From Minisyncoccota bacterium (GTDB taxonomy: Bacteria > Patescibacteriota > Minisyncoccia > Minisyncoccales > CG1-02-41-26), in assembly GCA_028715435.1 (NCBI GenBank), contig JAQURU010000020.1:1-11678 (forward strand): 11,678 nucleotides of DNA, given 5' to 3'. Positions 6,260-11,678 of this stretch are shown one piece after another (within the stretch, counting starts at the first letter, position 1; every line of letters starts with the position of its first letter). The notes under the pieces are model-generated. The model did no database searches and was not told the origin of the DNA. It saw nothing but the letters and a program-made list of their open reading frames with translations. The translations under genes and the position numbers were made by a program.

Positions 6260-6721
6260 ATGGCAACTCCCTATTTGAGAATAGCGCCAGGAATGGCGCG
6301 CGATGCTTTATTGAACGCTTTAAATGTTCTGCTATTTTTCTCATCAGACAACGATAAAAAAAGGAGGTTTGCTGTTGTCGCAGAAGGAATAAGGAAATTA
6401 CTAAACCACCTCATGGGTTGCTCTTTAGAAGAAATATTTAAAGAATGCGACTTGGTTGCGGTTGATATAACTATGGAAACTCCTCGTCATGAAGGAGAGC
6501 CCTTAGAGGAACAGTTACATTATTCAGGTTGGTGGGATGGACTGATAAATGGCGCTAACATCTTTATATCAACTATTTACAGATATGCGCCTGCTCTAAT
6601 AACAACTGTAAAAGATAATCGGCTATATTTTGGTTTTTATAAATATGGCTATTATAGGCGCCTTGACCAGGGGCACTATATATACCCCTGGCCAGAAGAA
6701 ATGAAGCTACTAAAATTATAA
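6260..6721 (+). CDS. Hypothetical soluble protein with Tyr-rich tail (153 aa)
   Basis: I do not recognise this protein. A good Shine-Dalgarno (GAGGTG) lies six bases before the ATG. The N-terminal part is mostly helical (about 12-62, including DKKRRF and IRKLLNHLMG) and has a hydrophobic run LLNALNVLLFF at about 17-27 that is probably an amphipathic helix and not a membrane segment. After an acidic stretch (TPRHEGEPLEEQ, 74-85) comes YSGWWDGLINGANIF, then a strongly aromatic C-terminal part with seven tyrosines between 123 and 142 and a final YPWPEE. The aromatic content suggests a compact beta-containing end, but nothing indicates a reaction. Immediately after the stop comes a second strong Shine-Dalgarno and a micro-ORF that folds into the terminator. 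Confidence 0.72.
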   Translation: MATPYLRIAPGMARDALLNALNVLLFFSSDNDKKRRFAVVAEGIRKLLNHLMGCSLEEIFKECDLVAVDITMETPRHEGEPLEEQLHYSGWWDGLINGANIFISTIYRYAPALITTVKDNRLYFGFYKYGYYRRLDQGHYIYPWPEEMKLLKL

Positions 6722-6739
6722 AAGGAGGTCTTAATCTGA

Positions 6740-6787
6740 ATGTTTAACCTCATAAAATCGATAGCGCCTTGTTTATTGATTTTATGA
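6740..6787 (+). CDS. Possible 15-aa hydrophobic micro-peptide overlapping a terminator
   Basis: AAAGGAGGT (6721-6729) is a near-perfect Shine-Dalgarno right after the stop of the 153-aa gene. Eleven bases after GGAGG an ATG opens MFNLIKSIAPCLLIL, ending with TGA at 6785. The spacing is longer than ideal. Most of the coding sequence forms the 5' arm and loop of the terminator at 6746-6791, so ribosomes here would block terminator folding. It could be a leader peptide, a small hydrophobic peptide, or a leftover ribosome-binding site. The reading frame past the TGA stays hydrophobic to a TAA at 6815. Confidence 0.3.
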   Translation: MFNLIKSIAPCLLIL

Positions 6788-6796
6788 GGTTTTTTG
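6746..6796 (+). terminator. Strong intrinsic terminator after the 153-aa gene
   Basis: AACCTCATAAAATC (6746-6759) pairs perfectly with GATTTTATGAGGTT (6778-6791). A G-U pair and three A-T pairs extend the stem towards a ten-base loop, and TTTTTT follows. The stem is long for an intrinsic terminator. Confidence 0.88.
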
Positions 6797-6867
6797 TTTA
6801 TTGGATTTATGTTGTAAATATTTTTATTCACTTTTGCGACGGTCGTTTCAAGTTTGAATAATTTTTA

Positions 6868-6895
6868 TTGACTAAAATAAATTCTGGAGTAGAAT
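6868..6895 (+). promoter_or_regulatory. Promoter of the 66-aa membrane protein gene
   Basis: TTGACT (6868-6873) and TAGAAT (6890-6895), each five of six, are 16 bases apart. The predicted start is near 6902, giving a leader of about 56 bases that ends in a strong Shine-Dalgarno. The rest of the 6797-6957 interval is AT-rich and shows nothing else I can name. Confidence 0.6.
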
Positions 6896-6957
6896 ATGAG
6901 GCAATAAGATTTAACAAATAGTAGTCTTCATTAAAAATTCTTACAAGGAGGAGAAAG

Positions 6958-7158
6958 GTGGAAATACAAGAAAAAACAGATGGATTTCGAAGGAATACTA
7001 TAAAAGCTCTTTTGGTTATTTGCTTTTTGATAATGTTCTGCGCAGGAATTGTTTTTTTAATAATAACAATTCCGATATGGCTGATCCAGGGACTTATCAC
7101 AGATAAGCTCCCGAAATGGGCATTCTATCTTTTGAGTCCTTTGTATGATCTGCTCTAA
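6958..7158 (+). CDS. Small membrane protein of unknown function (66 aa)
   Basis: GTG start with a strong Shine-Dalgarno (AAGGAGG, six bases from the GTG). A polar, basic N-terminus (MEIQEKTDGFRRN) is followed by a long hydrophobic segment at about 16-46 (ALLVICFLIMFCAGIVFLII then TIPIWLIQG) that could be one long helix or a hairpin. A short polar piece (TDKLPK) precedes an amphipathic aromatic tail (WAFYLLSPLYDLL). There is no signal-peptidase motif. It has its own promoter and terminator, so it forms a single-gene unit. I recognise no family. Small size and isolation would fit a membrane stress peptide or an accessory subunit, but the sequence does not decide. Confidence 0.68.
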   Translation: MEIQEKTDGFRRNTIKALLVICFLIMFCAGIVFLIITIPIWLIQGLITDKLPKWAFYLLSPLYDLL

Positions 7159-7165
7159 ATCAACT

Positions 7166-7222
7166 ATCAACCCCCATAAAAAGTGCTTCGCTTTTTATAC
7201 GGGGTTGATTTTTTTTATTTTT
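7166..7222 (+). terminator. Intrinsic terminator between the 66-aa gene and yebC
   Basis: ATCAACCCC (7166-7174) pairs with GGGGTTGAT (7201-7209). After a 1x2 internal loop, ATAAAAAG (7176-7183) pairs with CTTTTTAT (7191-7198) around a seven-base loop. A T-rich tract, TTTTTTTTATTTTTTT, follows. Confidence 0.88.
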
Positions 7223-7243
7223 TAAGACAAAGTGGAGTTAAAT

Positions 7244-7987
7244 ATGTCGGGACATAGCCATGCAAAAACTGTAAAAAGGGTTAAAGACGCCAATGATGCA
7301 GCTAGGGGCAAAATATTTTCTAAGCTCTCACGAGTGATAACTTTGGCTGCTCGGGAAGGAGGAAGCCCAGAGTTTAACGCCAAGCTAAAATCAGCTATTG
7401 ATGAAGCCAAAAAGTTTAATATGCCCAAAGACACTATTGAGCGAGCCGTTAAAAAAGGAACAGGCGAACTGGAAGGCGAAGCATTAGAGGCAATCTCTGT
7501 GGAAATTTTAGGCCCTGCTGGTGTTGGAATAATAGTGGAAGGAATTACAGATAATAAAAACCGGTCAATGGGCGAGATAAAGCAAATCGCTCAAAAAAGA
7601 AACTGTAAAATAGCCAGCGAAGGTGCTGTGAAGTGGCAATTTAACCAAGCTGGCATCATAACAATAAACCAAAAATCAGACATCAGAAATCAGAAAGAAA
7701 GCGGGAATTTAGAGCTATTGGCGATTGAAGTAGGAGCAATTGATATGGAAAAATACCAAGAAGATGGCGAAGATTTTTTGGAAATCACAACCAAGCCAGA
7801 AGAATTAGCTATGGTTAAAACCGCACTAGAAGAAAAAGGGCTGGTACTTGAAAGCGCCAATTTAGGCTGGGTGGCTAAAGAAAAAATTACGGTTTCTCAA
7901 AACGACAAAGACCTTTTAGAAAAACTTTTCGAGGACTTAGACGAAAACGATTCTGTCCAGAGCGTTTACTCTAACTTAAAAAATTAA
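7244..7987 (+). CDS. yebC: YebC/PmpR family protein (translation factor / regulator)
   Basis: The start is set at ATG 7244 because the family begins MSGHS; an in-frame GTG at 7232 would add four residues and destroy the GGAG Shine-Dalgarno (7234-7237, six bases from the ATG). The 247-aa length is normal. Seen: MSGHSHAKTVKRVKDANDAARGKIFSKL (in two parts, about 1-28), ITLAAREGG at about 32-40, NAKLKSAIDEAKKFNMPKDTIERAVKKG, and the central GPAGVGIIVEGITDNKNRSMGEIK block. GHSHAKTVKR differs from the common GHSKWATIKHKK. Family members were first described as DNA-binding regulators; more recent work links them to relief of ribosome stalling at polyproline. Which applies here is open. It is immediately upstream of ruvC, a frequent bacterial pairing. 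Confidence 0.95.
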   Translation: MSGHSHAKTVKRVKDANDAARGKIFSKLSRVITLAAREGGSPEFNAKLKSAIDEAKKFNMPKDTIERAVKKGTGELEGEALEAISVEILGPAGVGIIVEGITDNKNRSMGEIKQIAQKRNCKIASEGAVKWQFNQAGIITINQKSDIRNQKESGNLELLAIEVGAIDMEKYQEDGEDFLEITTKPEELAMVKTALEEKGLVLESANLGWVAKEKITVSQNDKDLLEKLFEDLDENDSVQSVYSNLKN

Positions 7988-8463
7988 TGATTATTTTAGG
8001 AATTGATCCCGGAACAGCTACCACGGGTTTCGGCGTGATTAAAAAAAACGACCAGGACTTAACAGCTATTGATTTTGGCATTATTGCCACTGTCCCAAAA
8101 GACAATGCTAGCAAAAGGCTGGAAAAAATTTTTAAAGAAACCTCTACTCTTTTCAAAAAAGTAAAACCGAATTTAATTGTTATTGAAAGGTTATATTTCT
8201 TTAAAAACCTAAAAACTGCCTTGCCAGTGGCAGAAGCAAGGGGAGTTATTTTGTTAGCAACTCAAAAATGTAAGATAAAAACGATTGAACTAACGCCGCT
8301 GGAGGTTAAAATGGGTATTTGCGGATATGGCCGAGCTGATAAAAGGCAAGTTCAAAAAATGGTTAAGGAAACTTTAAAAATGGAAAAAATACCTAAGCCC
8401 GATGATGCCGCAGACGCTTTGGCATTGGCCATTTGCGGAGCATTGAAAACAAGATGTGGATAA
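7987..8463 (+). CDS. ruvC: Holliday junction endonuclease RuvC
   Basis: RuvC cuts Holliday junctions symmetrically after RuvAB branch migration. Seen: GIDPGTATTGFG at 5-16 with catalytic Asp7, IVIERLYFFKN at 64-74 with Glu67, and KPDDAADALALAIC at 137-150 with Asp140 and Asp143, giving the four acidic metal ligands of the RNase H-like fold. The 158-aa length is near normal. The second motif reads IERLYFFKN where many homologues have IEQVF. The start ATG shares its A with the yebC stop (TAATG), so translation is probably coupled and there is no independent Shine-Dalgarno. There is no terminator after the stop; a strong new promoter begins 16 bases later. Confidence 0.96.
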   Translation: MIILGIDPGTATTGFGVIKKNDQDLTAIDFGIIATVPKDNASKRLEKIFKETSTLFKKVKPNLIVIERLYFFKNLKTALPVAEARGVILLATQKCKIKTIELTPLEVKMGICGYGRADKRQVQKMVKETLKMEKIPKPDDAADALALAICGALKTRCG

Positions 8464-8479
8464 GTAATCTTTGTTGGGG

Positions 8480-8507
8480 TTGACAGAGCTAGCTGAATAA
8501 ATATAAT
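8480..8507 (+). promoter_or_regulatory. Near-consensus sigma-70-type promoter
   Basis: Perfect TTGACA (8480-8485) and perfect TATAAT (8502-8507) are separated by 16 bases. The predicted start is about 8514, an A that begins ATGCAATTA; a seven-codon ORF (MQLKIAA) could be read leaderlessly from it. It is the strongest promoter in the window by consensus match. Confidence 0.78.
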
Positions 8508-8513
8508 GGCTTT

Positions 8514-8587
8514 ATGCAATTAAAGATTGCCGCCTAAAGCGGATCAGCCTCAAGCTGAAAAGGTCGCAAGCCAAGTATAATAAAAAA
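8514..8587 (+). promoter_or_regulatory. Structured leader with three tandem small hairpins
   Basis: Between the promoter and the acidic ORF are three consecutive hairpins: CCGC/GCGG (8530-8542, loop CTAAA), TCAGC/GCTGA (8544-8558, loop CTCAA) and GGT/GCC (8562-8572, loop CGCAA, one G-U pair). All three five-base loops fit C-N-N-A-A. The hairpins are one and three bases apart. A TATAAT lies just after the third. The layout could be a protein- or ligand-binding leader; I match it to no known riboswitch. Confidence 0.4.
8576..8581 (+). promoter_or_regulatory. Second -10 box placing the start on the acidic ORF's ATG
   Basis: TATAAT at 8576-8581 puts +1 exactly on the A of ATG 8588. No good -35 is visible at 16-18 bases, so activity is uncertain; the placement fits the leaderless layout seen at ruvB and the PBP gene. 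Confidence 0.4.
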
Positions 8588-8737
8588 ATGGAATTTAAAG
8601 AAGAACTTTTAAGGGTTTACGCCCAAGAAGAAGAGAAAGACGACGTAGATGATATAGATGACGACAAAGACGATGACCTCTTAGAGGAAGAAGAGGAGGA
8701 AGAAGAAGACGAAGAGTTTGAAGGAGACGATATTTAA
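8588..8737 (+). CDS. Very acidic small protein (49 aa)
   Basis: The ORF starts at ATG 8588 and encodes 49 residues of which 30 are Asp or Glu. A short N-terminal amphipathic stretch, MEFKEELLRVYAQEEEK, precedes Asp-rich (about 18-30) and Glu-rich (about 33-40, eight consecutive Glu) segments and ends FEGDDI. It has no Shine-Dalgarno. It lies between a very strong promoter and a terminator, which supports a real transcription unit. The composition resembles acidic tails such as that of the RNA polymerase delta subunit, or nucleic-acid-mimicking proteins, but low-complexity acidic sequence cannot be assigned by composition. The ordered part, if any, would be the first 12 or so residues. A chance ORF in purine-rich DNA is a weaker alternative. 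Confidence 0.6.
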   Translation: MEFKEELLRVYAQEEEKDDVDDIDDDKDDDLLEEEEEEEEDEEFEGDDI

Positions 8738-8759
8738 ATTTGTTTTGTTGTTGGTGAAC

Positions 8760-8824
8760 AAACCCCTGCCTGCCGTCATCCGCTATCTGTTAATTAACGG
8801 AAGTGAAGGCGGAACAGGGGTTTT
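8760..8824 (+). terminator. Hairpin terminator after the acidic ORF
   Basis: AAACCCCTG (8760-8768) pairs with CAGGGGTTT (8815-8823), enclosing about 46 bases with weaker internal pairing (TCCG 8779-8782 with CGGA 8798-8801). A short TTTT run follows. The T tract overlaps the -35 box of the next gene. Because of the large interior it may be less efficient than the other terminators here. Confidence 0.6.
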
Positions 8825-8851
8825 GAATTATTACAATAAAATCAGTATTAT
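8823..8851 (+). promoter_or_regulatory. Promoter of the class A PBP gene, leaderless layout
   Basis: TTGAAT (8823-8828), 17 bases, TATTAT (8846-8851). The predicted start is 8858, the G of the GTG start codon, and there is no Shine-Dalgarno. Both hexamers and the spacing are identical to those before ruvB. Confidence 0.6.
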
Positions 8852-8857
8852 TAAACT

Positions 8858-10813
8858 GTGTCTAAAAGAAAAGATAATCGAATAGTTTATAAAAAACCCA
8901 GGAATATTTTTGCATTTATTTTACAGGCTTTTTTGGTGTGCTTTGCCTTGGGCGCTTTCGCAGTGTTTTTTGGCTTTGTCTATATCACTAAAGATTTCCC
9001 TAGGCCGGAAAGATTCACGGAAAGTATTGTGGCCCAGTCAACTAAAATTTACGATCGCACGGGCCAAATAATTTTATACGAAATATCGGGTAATGAAAAA
9101 AGGACTGTTATTCCGTTAGACAAAATACCAAATCAACTAATCGAAGCTGCTATTGCCACAGAAGACCGCAGCTTTTACCAGCACAATGGCATTGATTTAA
9201 AAGGAATCGGGCGAGCTATTTTAGTGGATTTAAAATTAGGCCAAAGCAGTCAAGGCGCTTCCACTATTTCCCAACAGTTGATAAGAAGCTATTTTTTAAC
9301 TAATAAAAAAACCATCCAAAGAAAGACTAGAGAAATTATTTTAGCATTAGAGCTTGAAAGGCGCTATTCAAAAAATCAAATCCTAGAATGGTATTTTAAT
9401 GTGATCCCTTTTGGCTCAAATTTATATGGTGTGCAAGCAGCCAGCCAGGCCTTGTTTAACAAAGATGCTGAAAACCTATCCTTGGGAGAATCTGCTACTT
9501 TAGTGGCTTTAATAAGAGCGCCCTCTTTGTACTGGCCCTACGGCTCAGGCAGAGAAAAGTTATTAGCAAGAAAAGATTTGGTTCTGGACAATATGGTGGG
9601 CCAAGGATATATTACTCAAGAACAAGCAGCAGCAGCCAAAAAAGAAGAAGTTAAATTTGCACCAGAACCGGTAACCACTATAAAAGCACCTCATTTTGTA
9701 ATGTTTGTAAAGAGTTATTTAGAACAAAAGTACGGTGAAGATTATTTGAATCAAGAAGGGCTAAAGGTAATAACCACCCTAGATTACAGTTTGCAGGAAA
9801 TAGCCGAAGAAACAGTAGAAGAAAAAGTAGCTGAATTGAAGTATTTAGGCGTGGGTAATGGCGGTTTAGTAGCGCTAGACCCCACCAGCGGAGAAATATT
9901 GGTAATGGTTGGCTCAAAAGATTATTTTGGCACATCAACGCCAGCTGGATGCACTCCTGGAAAAAACTGCCGCTTTGACCCACAAGTAAATGTAACCATC
10001 AGCCCTCGCCAGCCAGGATCAGCCTTCAAACCAATTGTTTATATAAAAGCATTTGAGATGGGTTACAATTCCAACACAATTATTGAAGACACCTTAACCG
10101 AATTTAACCCAAACTGCCCCAGTAATGCATTGGCCGAAAAAGATATTTATGGCCAGGACTGCTACCACCCCCATAACTATGATCAAGTATTTAAGGGCCC
10201 AATTACTTTAAGGTCGGCTTTAGCTCAATCAAGAAATGTGCCGGCTGTGAAAACTTTAAAGTTTGTTGGAATAGATAATGCCATTACTCAAGCAGAAAAA
10301 ATGGGCATAACCACCCTAACCGACAAAAACCGCTACGGCCTAAGCTTGGTTTTGGGTGGAGGAGAAGTAAAACTTTTGGAGTTAGCTGGGGCTTATAGTA
10401 TTTTTGCTGACGATGGAATAAAAAACCAAATTAATTTTATTAAAGAGATTAAAGATAAAGATGGCGATATTATAGAACAACAAAAAAAGCAAAGCTACCG
10501 CTTAATACAATCAAATTACGTGCGCGAAATGAATAGCATTTTATCTGATAATATAGCGCGCTCGCCTGTGTTCGGGCTTAATTCCACCCTTTATATTCCT
10601 GGCTGGGAAACAGCTGTTAAAACAGGGACCACACAAAATAATGTTGATGGTTGGTGTATTGGCTATACGCCAAACTTTTTGGCTGGAGTTTGGGTGGGCA
10701 ACAATGACAGCACTCCAATGTCCCAATCAGCTTTAAATGTAGCTGCTCCTATTTGGAATGCTTTTATGCAAAAAGTTCTACCAAACCTTCCCAAAGAAAG
10801 CTTTCCTAGATAA
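8858..10813 (+). CDS. Class A penicillin-binding protein (bifunctional transglycosylase/transpeptidase, PBP1a-like)
   Basis: A 651-aa peptidoglycan synthase anchored in the cytoplasmic membrane by one helix at about 19-43 after a basic N-terminus. GT51 glycosyltransferase domain at about 60-235: ATEDRSFYQHNGID at 100-113 with catalytic Glu102, QGASTISQQL at 132-141, RKTREIILALELERRYSK at 155-172 and EWYFNVIPFGSNLYGVQAA. Transpeptidase domain at about 330-635: GSAFK with nucleophile Ser388 and Lys391, SRN at 458-460, and KTGT at 588-591. All core catalytic residues are present, so both activities are expected. The C-terminus ends soon after the transpeptidase domain, without extra PASTA or FN3 domains. 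GTG start, no Shine-Dalgarno. It converges with dnaN across eight bases and no terminator is visible between them. Confidence 0.95.
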   Translation: MSKRKDNRIVYKKPRNIFAFILQAFLVCFALGAFAVFFGFVYITKDFPRPERFTESIVAQSTKIYDRTGQIILYEISGNEKRTVIPLDKIPNQLIEAAIATEDRSFYQHNGIDLKGIGRAILVDLKLGQSSQGASTISQQLIRSYFLTNKKTIQRKTREIILALELERRYSKNQILEWYFNVIPFGSNLYGVQAASQALFNKDAENLSLGESATLVALIRAPSLYWPYGSGREKLLARKDLVLDNMVGQGYITQEQAAAAKKEEVKFAPEPVTTIKAPHFVMFVKSYLEQKYGEDYLNQEGLKVITTLDYSLQEIAEETVEEKVAELKYLGVGNGGLVALDPTSGEILVMVGSKDYFGTSTPAGCTPGKNCRFDPQVNVTISPRQPGSAFKPIVYIKAFEMGYNSNTIIEDTLTEFNPNCPSNALAEKDIYGQDCYHPHNYDQVFKGPITLRSALAQSRNVPAVKTLKFVGIDNAITQAEKMGITTLTDKNRYGLSLVLGGGEVKLLELAGAYSIFADDGIKNQINFIKEIKDKDGDIIEQQKKQSYRLIQSNYVREMNSILSDNIARSPVFGLNSTLYIPGWETAVKTGTTQNNVDGWCIGYTPNFLAGVWVGNNDSTPMSQSALNVAAPIWNAFMQKVLPNLPKESFPR

Positions 10814-10821
10814 CAAACAAA

Positions 10822-11678
10822 TTAAGTTTGGCGGATGGGCATCACGATATAAAAATAAGAGTCATCTCCAATAGGCTTTAAACAAGCCGGGCCTGTTTCA
10901 CCATTAAAGCCGCAAAAAACCTCGTGGCTTTTTATATTATTAAGCCCATCTAGTAAAAACTTATAATTAAAAACCGCCTCTTGGGCTTCTCCTTCAATTT
11001 TACAGGGCAAATAAGATTCATTTCTACCAATATCAGCGCTTTGAGAAAAAAACTTCATCCTTCCCTCTTTTAATAACGTTGACAATTTAACATCAAAAAC
11101 CTTGCCGGCGAAAAGCCCGGCTTTTTTTAACTGATTCGAAACCTCTTCTTTATTTATTTCAACCCTAGACAAATATTGCTTAGGTATGATTTCCTGATAT
11201 TTAGGATACTCTCCCTCAATCACCCTGCTTTGAATTTTGCATTTTATTTGTTCTGGCCGCTCTCCAGTAAACTCAAAAATAACTTGATTAACGCTTGCTG
11301 AAATTTCCACCAGCCCTTTTTCCTGCCCTAAAACTGCAACTAATTCCCGGCAAGTTTGTTGGGGGCAAATAAAAGAAAAGTCTTTTTCTCCTGGTTTCTC
11401 TAAAAAAATAGTTTTTTCCGCCAAGCGAAAACTATCAGTAGCGGCTAATTTTAATTTATTTTTTTGAAAAGAAAATAAAACTCCTGAAATTTCCGGCCTC
11501 ACCGAGGAAAAAGCCGCTTGCTCTACAACCTGCATCAAACCATCCGATAATTTCATTCCGTTAATTTGCCAAAAAAACTCTTTTTCCATTTTAGGCACCA
11601 CAGGAAATTCTTCTGGATCCTGACATTGGATTTGCATTTCTTGATTTTGAGAAATTAAAACCAGGTTTCTATTTTCCT
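10822..11678 (-). CDS. dnaN: DNA polymerase III sliding clamp, beta subunit (partial, N-terminus beyond right edge)
   Basis: DnaN is the ring-shaped processivity clamp that tethers polymerases to DNA. The frame stays open to the right edge, so the gene begins outside the window and the internal ATG at 11637 is not the start. Seen: end of domain I (LVLISQ, then PEEFPVVP), domain II with VRPEISGVLFSF and LAATDSFRLAEK, and domain III ending YFYIVMPIRQT, the classical C-terminal segment that forms part of the partner-binding pocket (MPxR). 284 residues are visible; roughly the first 100 are missing by comparison with the usual length of about 370. dnaA is not visible here. Convergent with the PBP gene. 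Confidence 0.95.
   Translation of the reverse strand, partial: ENRNLVLISQNQEMQIQCQDPEEFPVVPKMEKEFFWQINGMKLSDGLMQVVEQAAFSSVRPEISGVLFSFQKNKLKLAATDSFRLAEKTIFLEKPGEKDFSFICPQQTCRELVAVLGQEKGLVEISASVNQVIFEFTGERPEQIKCKIQSRVIEGEYPKYQEIIPKQYLSRVEINKEEVSNQLKKAGLFAGKVFDVKLSTLLKEGRMKFFSQSADIGRNESYLPCKIEGEAQEAVFNYKFLLDGLNNIKSHEVFCGFNGETGPACLKPIGDDSYFYIVMPIRQT

Noticed and set aside
6740..6817. TGA read as an amino acid (alternative code as in Gracilibacteria/SR1)
   Set aside because: None of the well-supported genes contains an in-frame TGA, and glycine and tryptophan are encoded normally, so standard code fits. The hydrophobic frame beyond the TGA is explained by T-rich terminator DNA.
7232..7243. Upstream GTG start for yebC adding MELN
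   Set aside because: Family members start MSGHS, and the GTG overlaps the GGAG Shine-Dalgarno that is correctly spaced from ATG 7244.
8529..8587. CCGCCTAA in the leader as the core of a twister ribozyme
   Set aside because: Only this short motif matches. The other conserved twister segments and the pseudoknot partners are not found downstream.
10822..11637. dnaN starting at the internal ATG at 11637
   Set aside because: The frame is open to the window edge and the residues before this Met fit domain I of the clamp, so the real start is outside.
1..11678. tRNA, rRNA or CRISPR arrays
   Set aside because: No TTCGA-type T-loop with a matching acceptor stem, no rRNA-like blocks and no regularly spaced direct repeats were seen by reading both strands; a tRNAscan or CRISPR search was not possible here.

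Overview
The window is AT-rich chromosomal bacterial DNA packed with short, tightly spaced genes. The content is mostly housekeeping: polA, tsaE, a PilB-type ATPase gene, ruvB, yebC, ruvC, a class A penicillin-binding protein gene and dnaN. Mixed in are a helix-hairpin-helix plus lamin-tail-domain membrane protein and several small proteins I do not recognise. Minimal versions of universal proteins, a trimmed PilB, the lamin-tail fusion and many very short intergenic gaps fit a small-genome bacterium of the Patescibacteria/CPR type, probably Parcubacteria-like. This placement is inference from gene style, not a phylogeny. Stops are TAA or TAG throughout and no in-frame TGA is needed, so the standard bacterial code fits.

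Layout. 1-1170 reads leftward: the 5' part of polA, a terminator, a 59-codon membrane protein gene starting with GTG, and tsaE. 1204-3488 reads rightward: a protein with faint DHH-phosphoesterase resemblance, then pilB two bases behind it. 3488-3691 looks like an intergenic gap but carries what appears to be a complete leftward non-coding RNA gene: promoter, 18-bp closing stem and intrinsic terminator. Its promoter is interleaved with that of ruvB (3685-4692). 4782-7158 is an accessory-looking stretch of strong-Shine-Dalgarno genes: an unknown 138-aa protein, the ComEA-like/LTD protein, an unknown 153-aa protein, a micro-ORF folded into a terminator, and a 66-aa membrane protein. 7244-8463 is yebC-ruvC, overlapping by one base. 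8480-8823 is a near-ideal promoter, a leader with three tandem hairpins, a 49-aa highly acidic protein and a terminator. 8858-10813 is the penicillin-binding protein gene, convergent with dnaN, which runs off the right edge.

Functional themes. PilB and the HhH protein suggest type IV pili and DNA uptake. RuvB and RuvC are parts of Holliday-junction processing, while ruvA is not in this window. PolA and DnaN are replication and repair proteins. TsaE serves tRNA t6A modification, YebC translation or regulation, and the class A PBP wall synthesis.

The most interesting non-coding signals are the ncRNA candidate opposite ruvB; a recurring promoter layout that puts the start codon at or within a base of the predicted transcription start (ruvB, the PBP gene, the acidic ORF, probably polA), which implies leaderless mRNAs; and a textbook intrinsic terminator buried in the signal-peptide codons of the ComEA-like gene.
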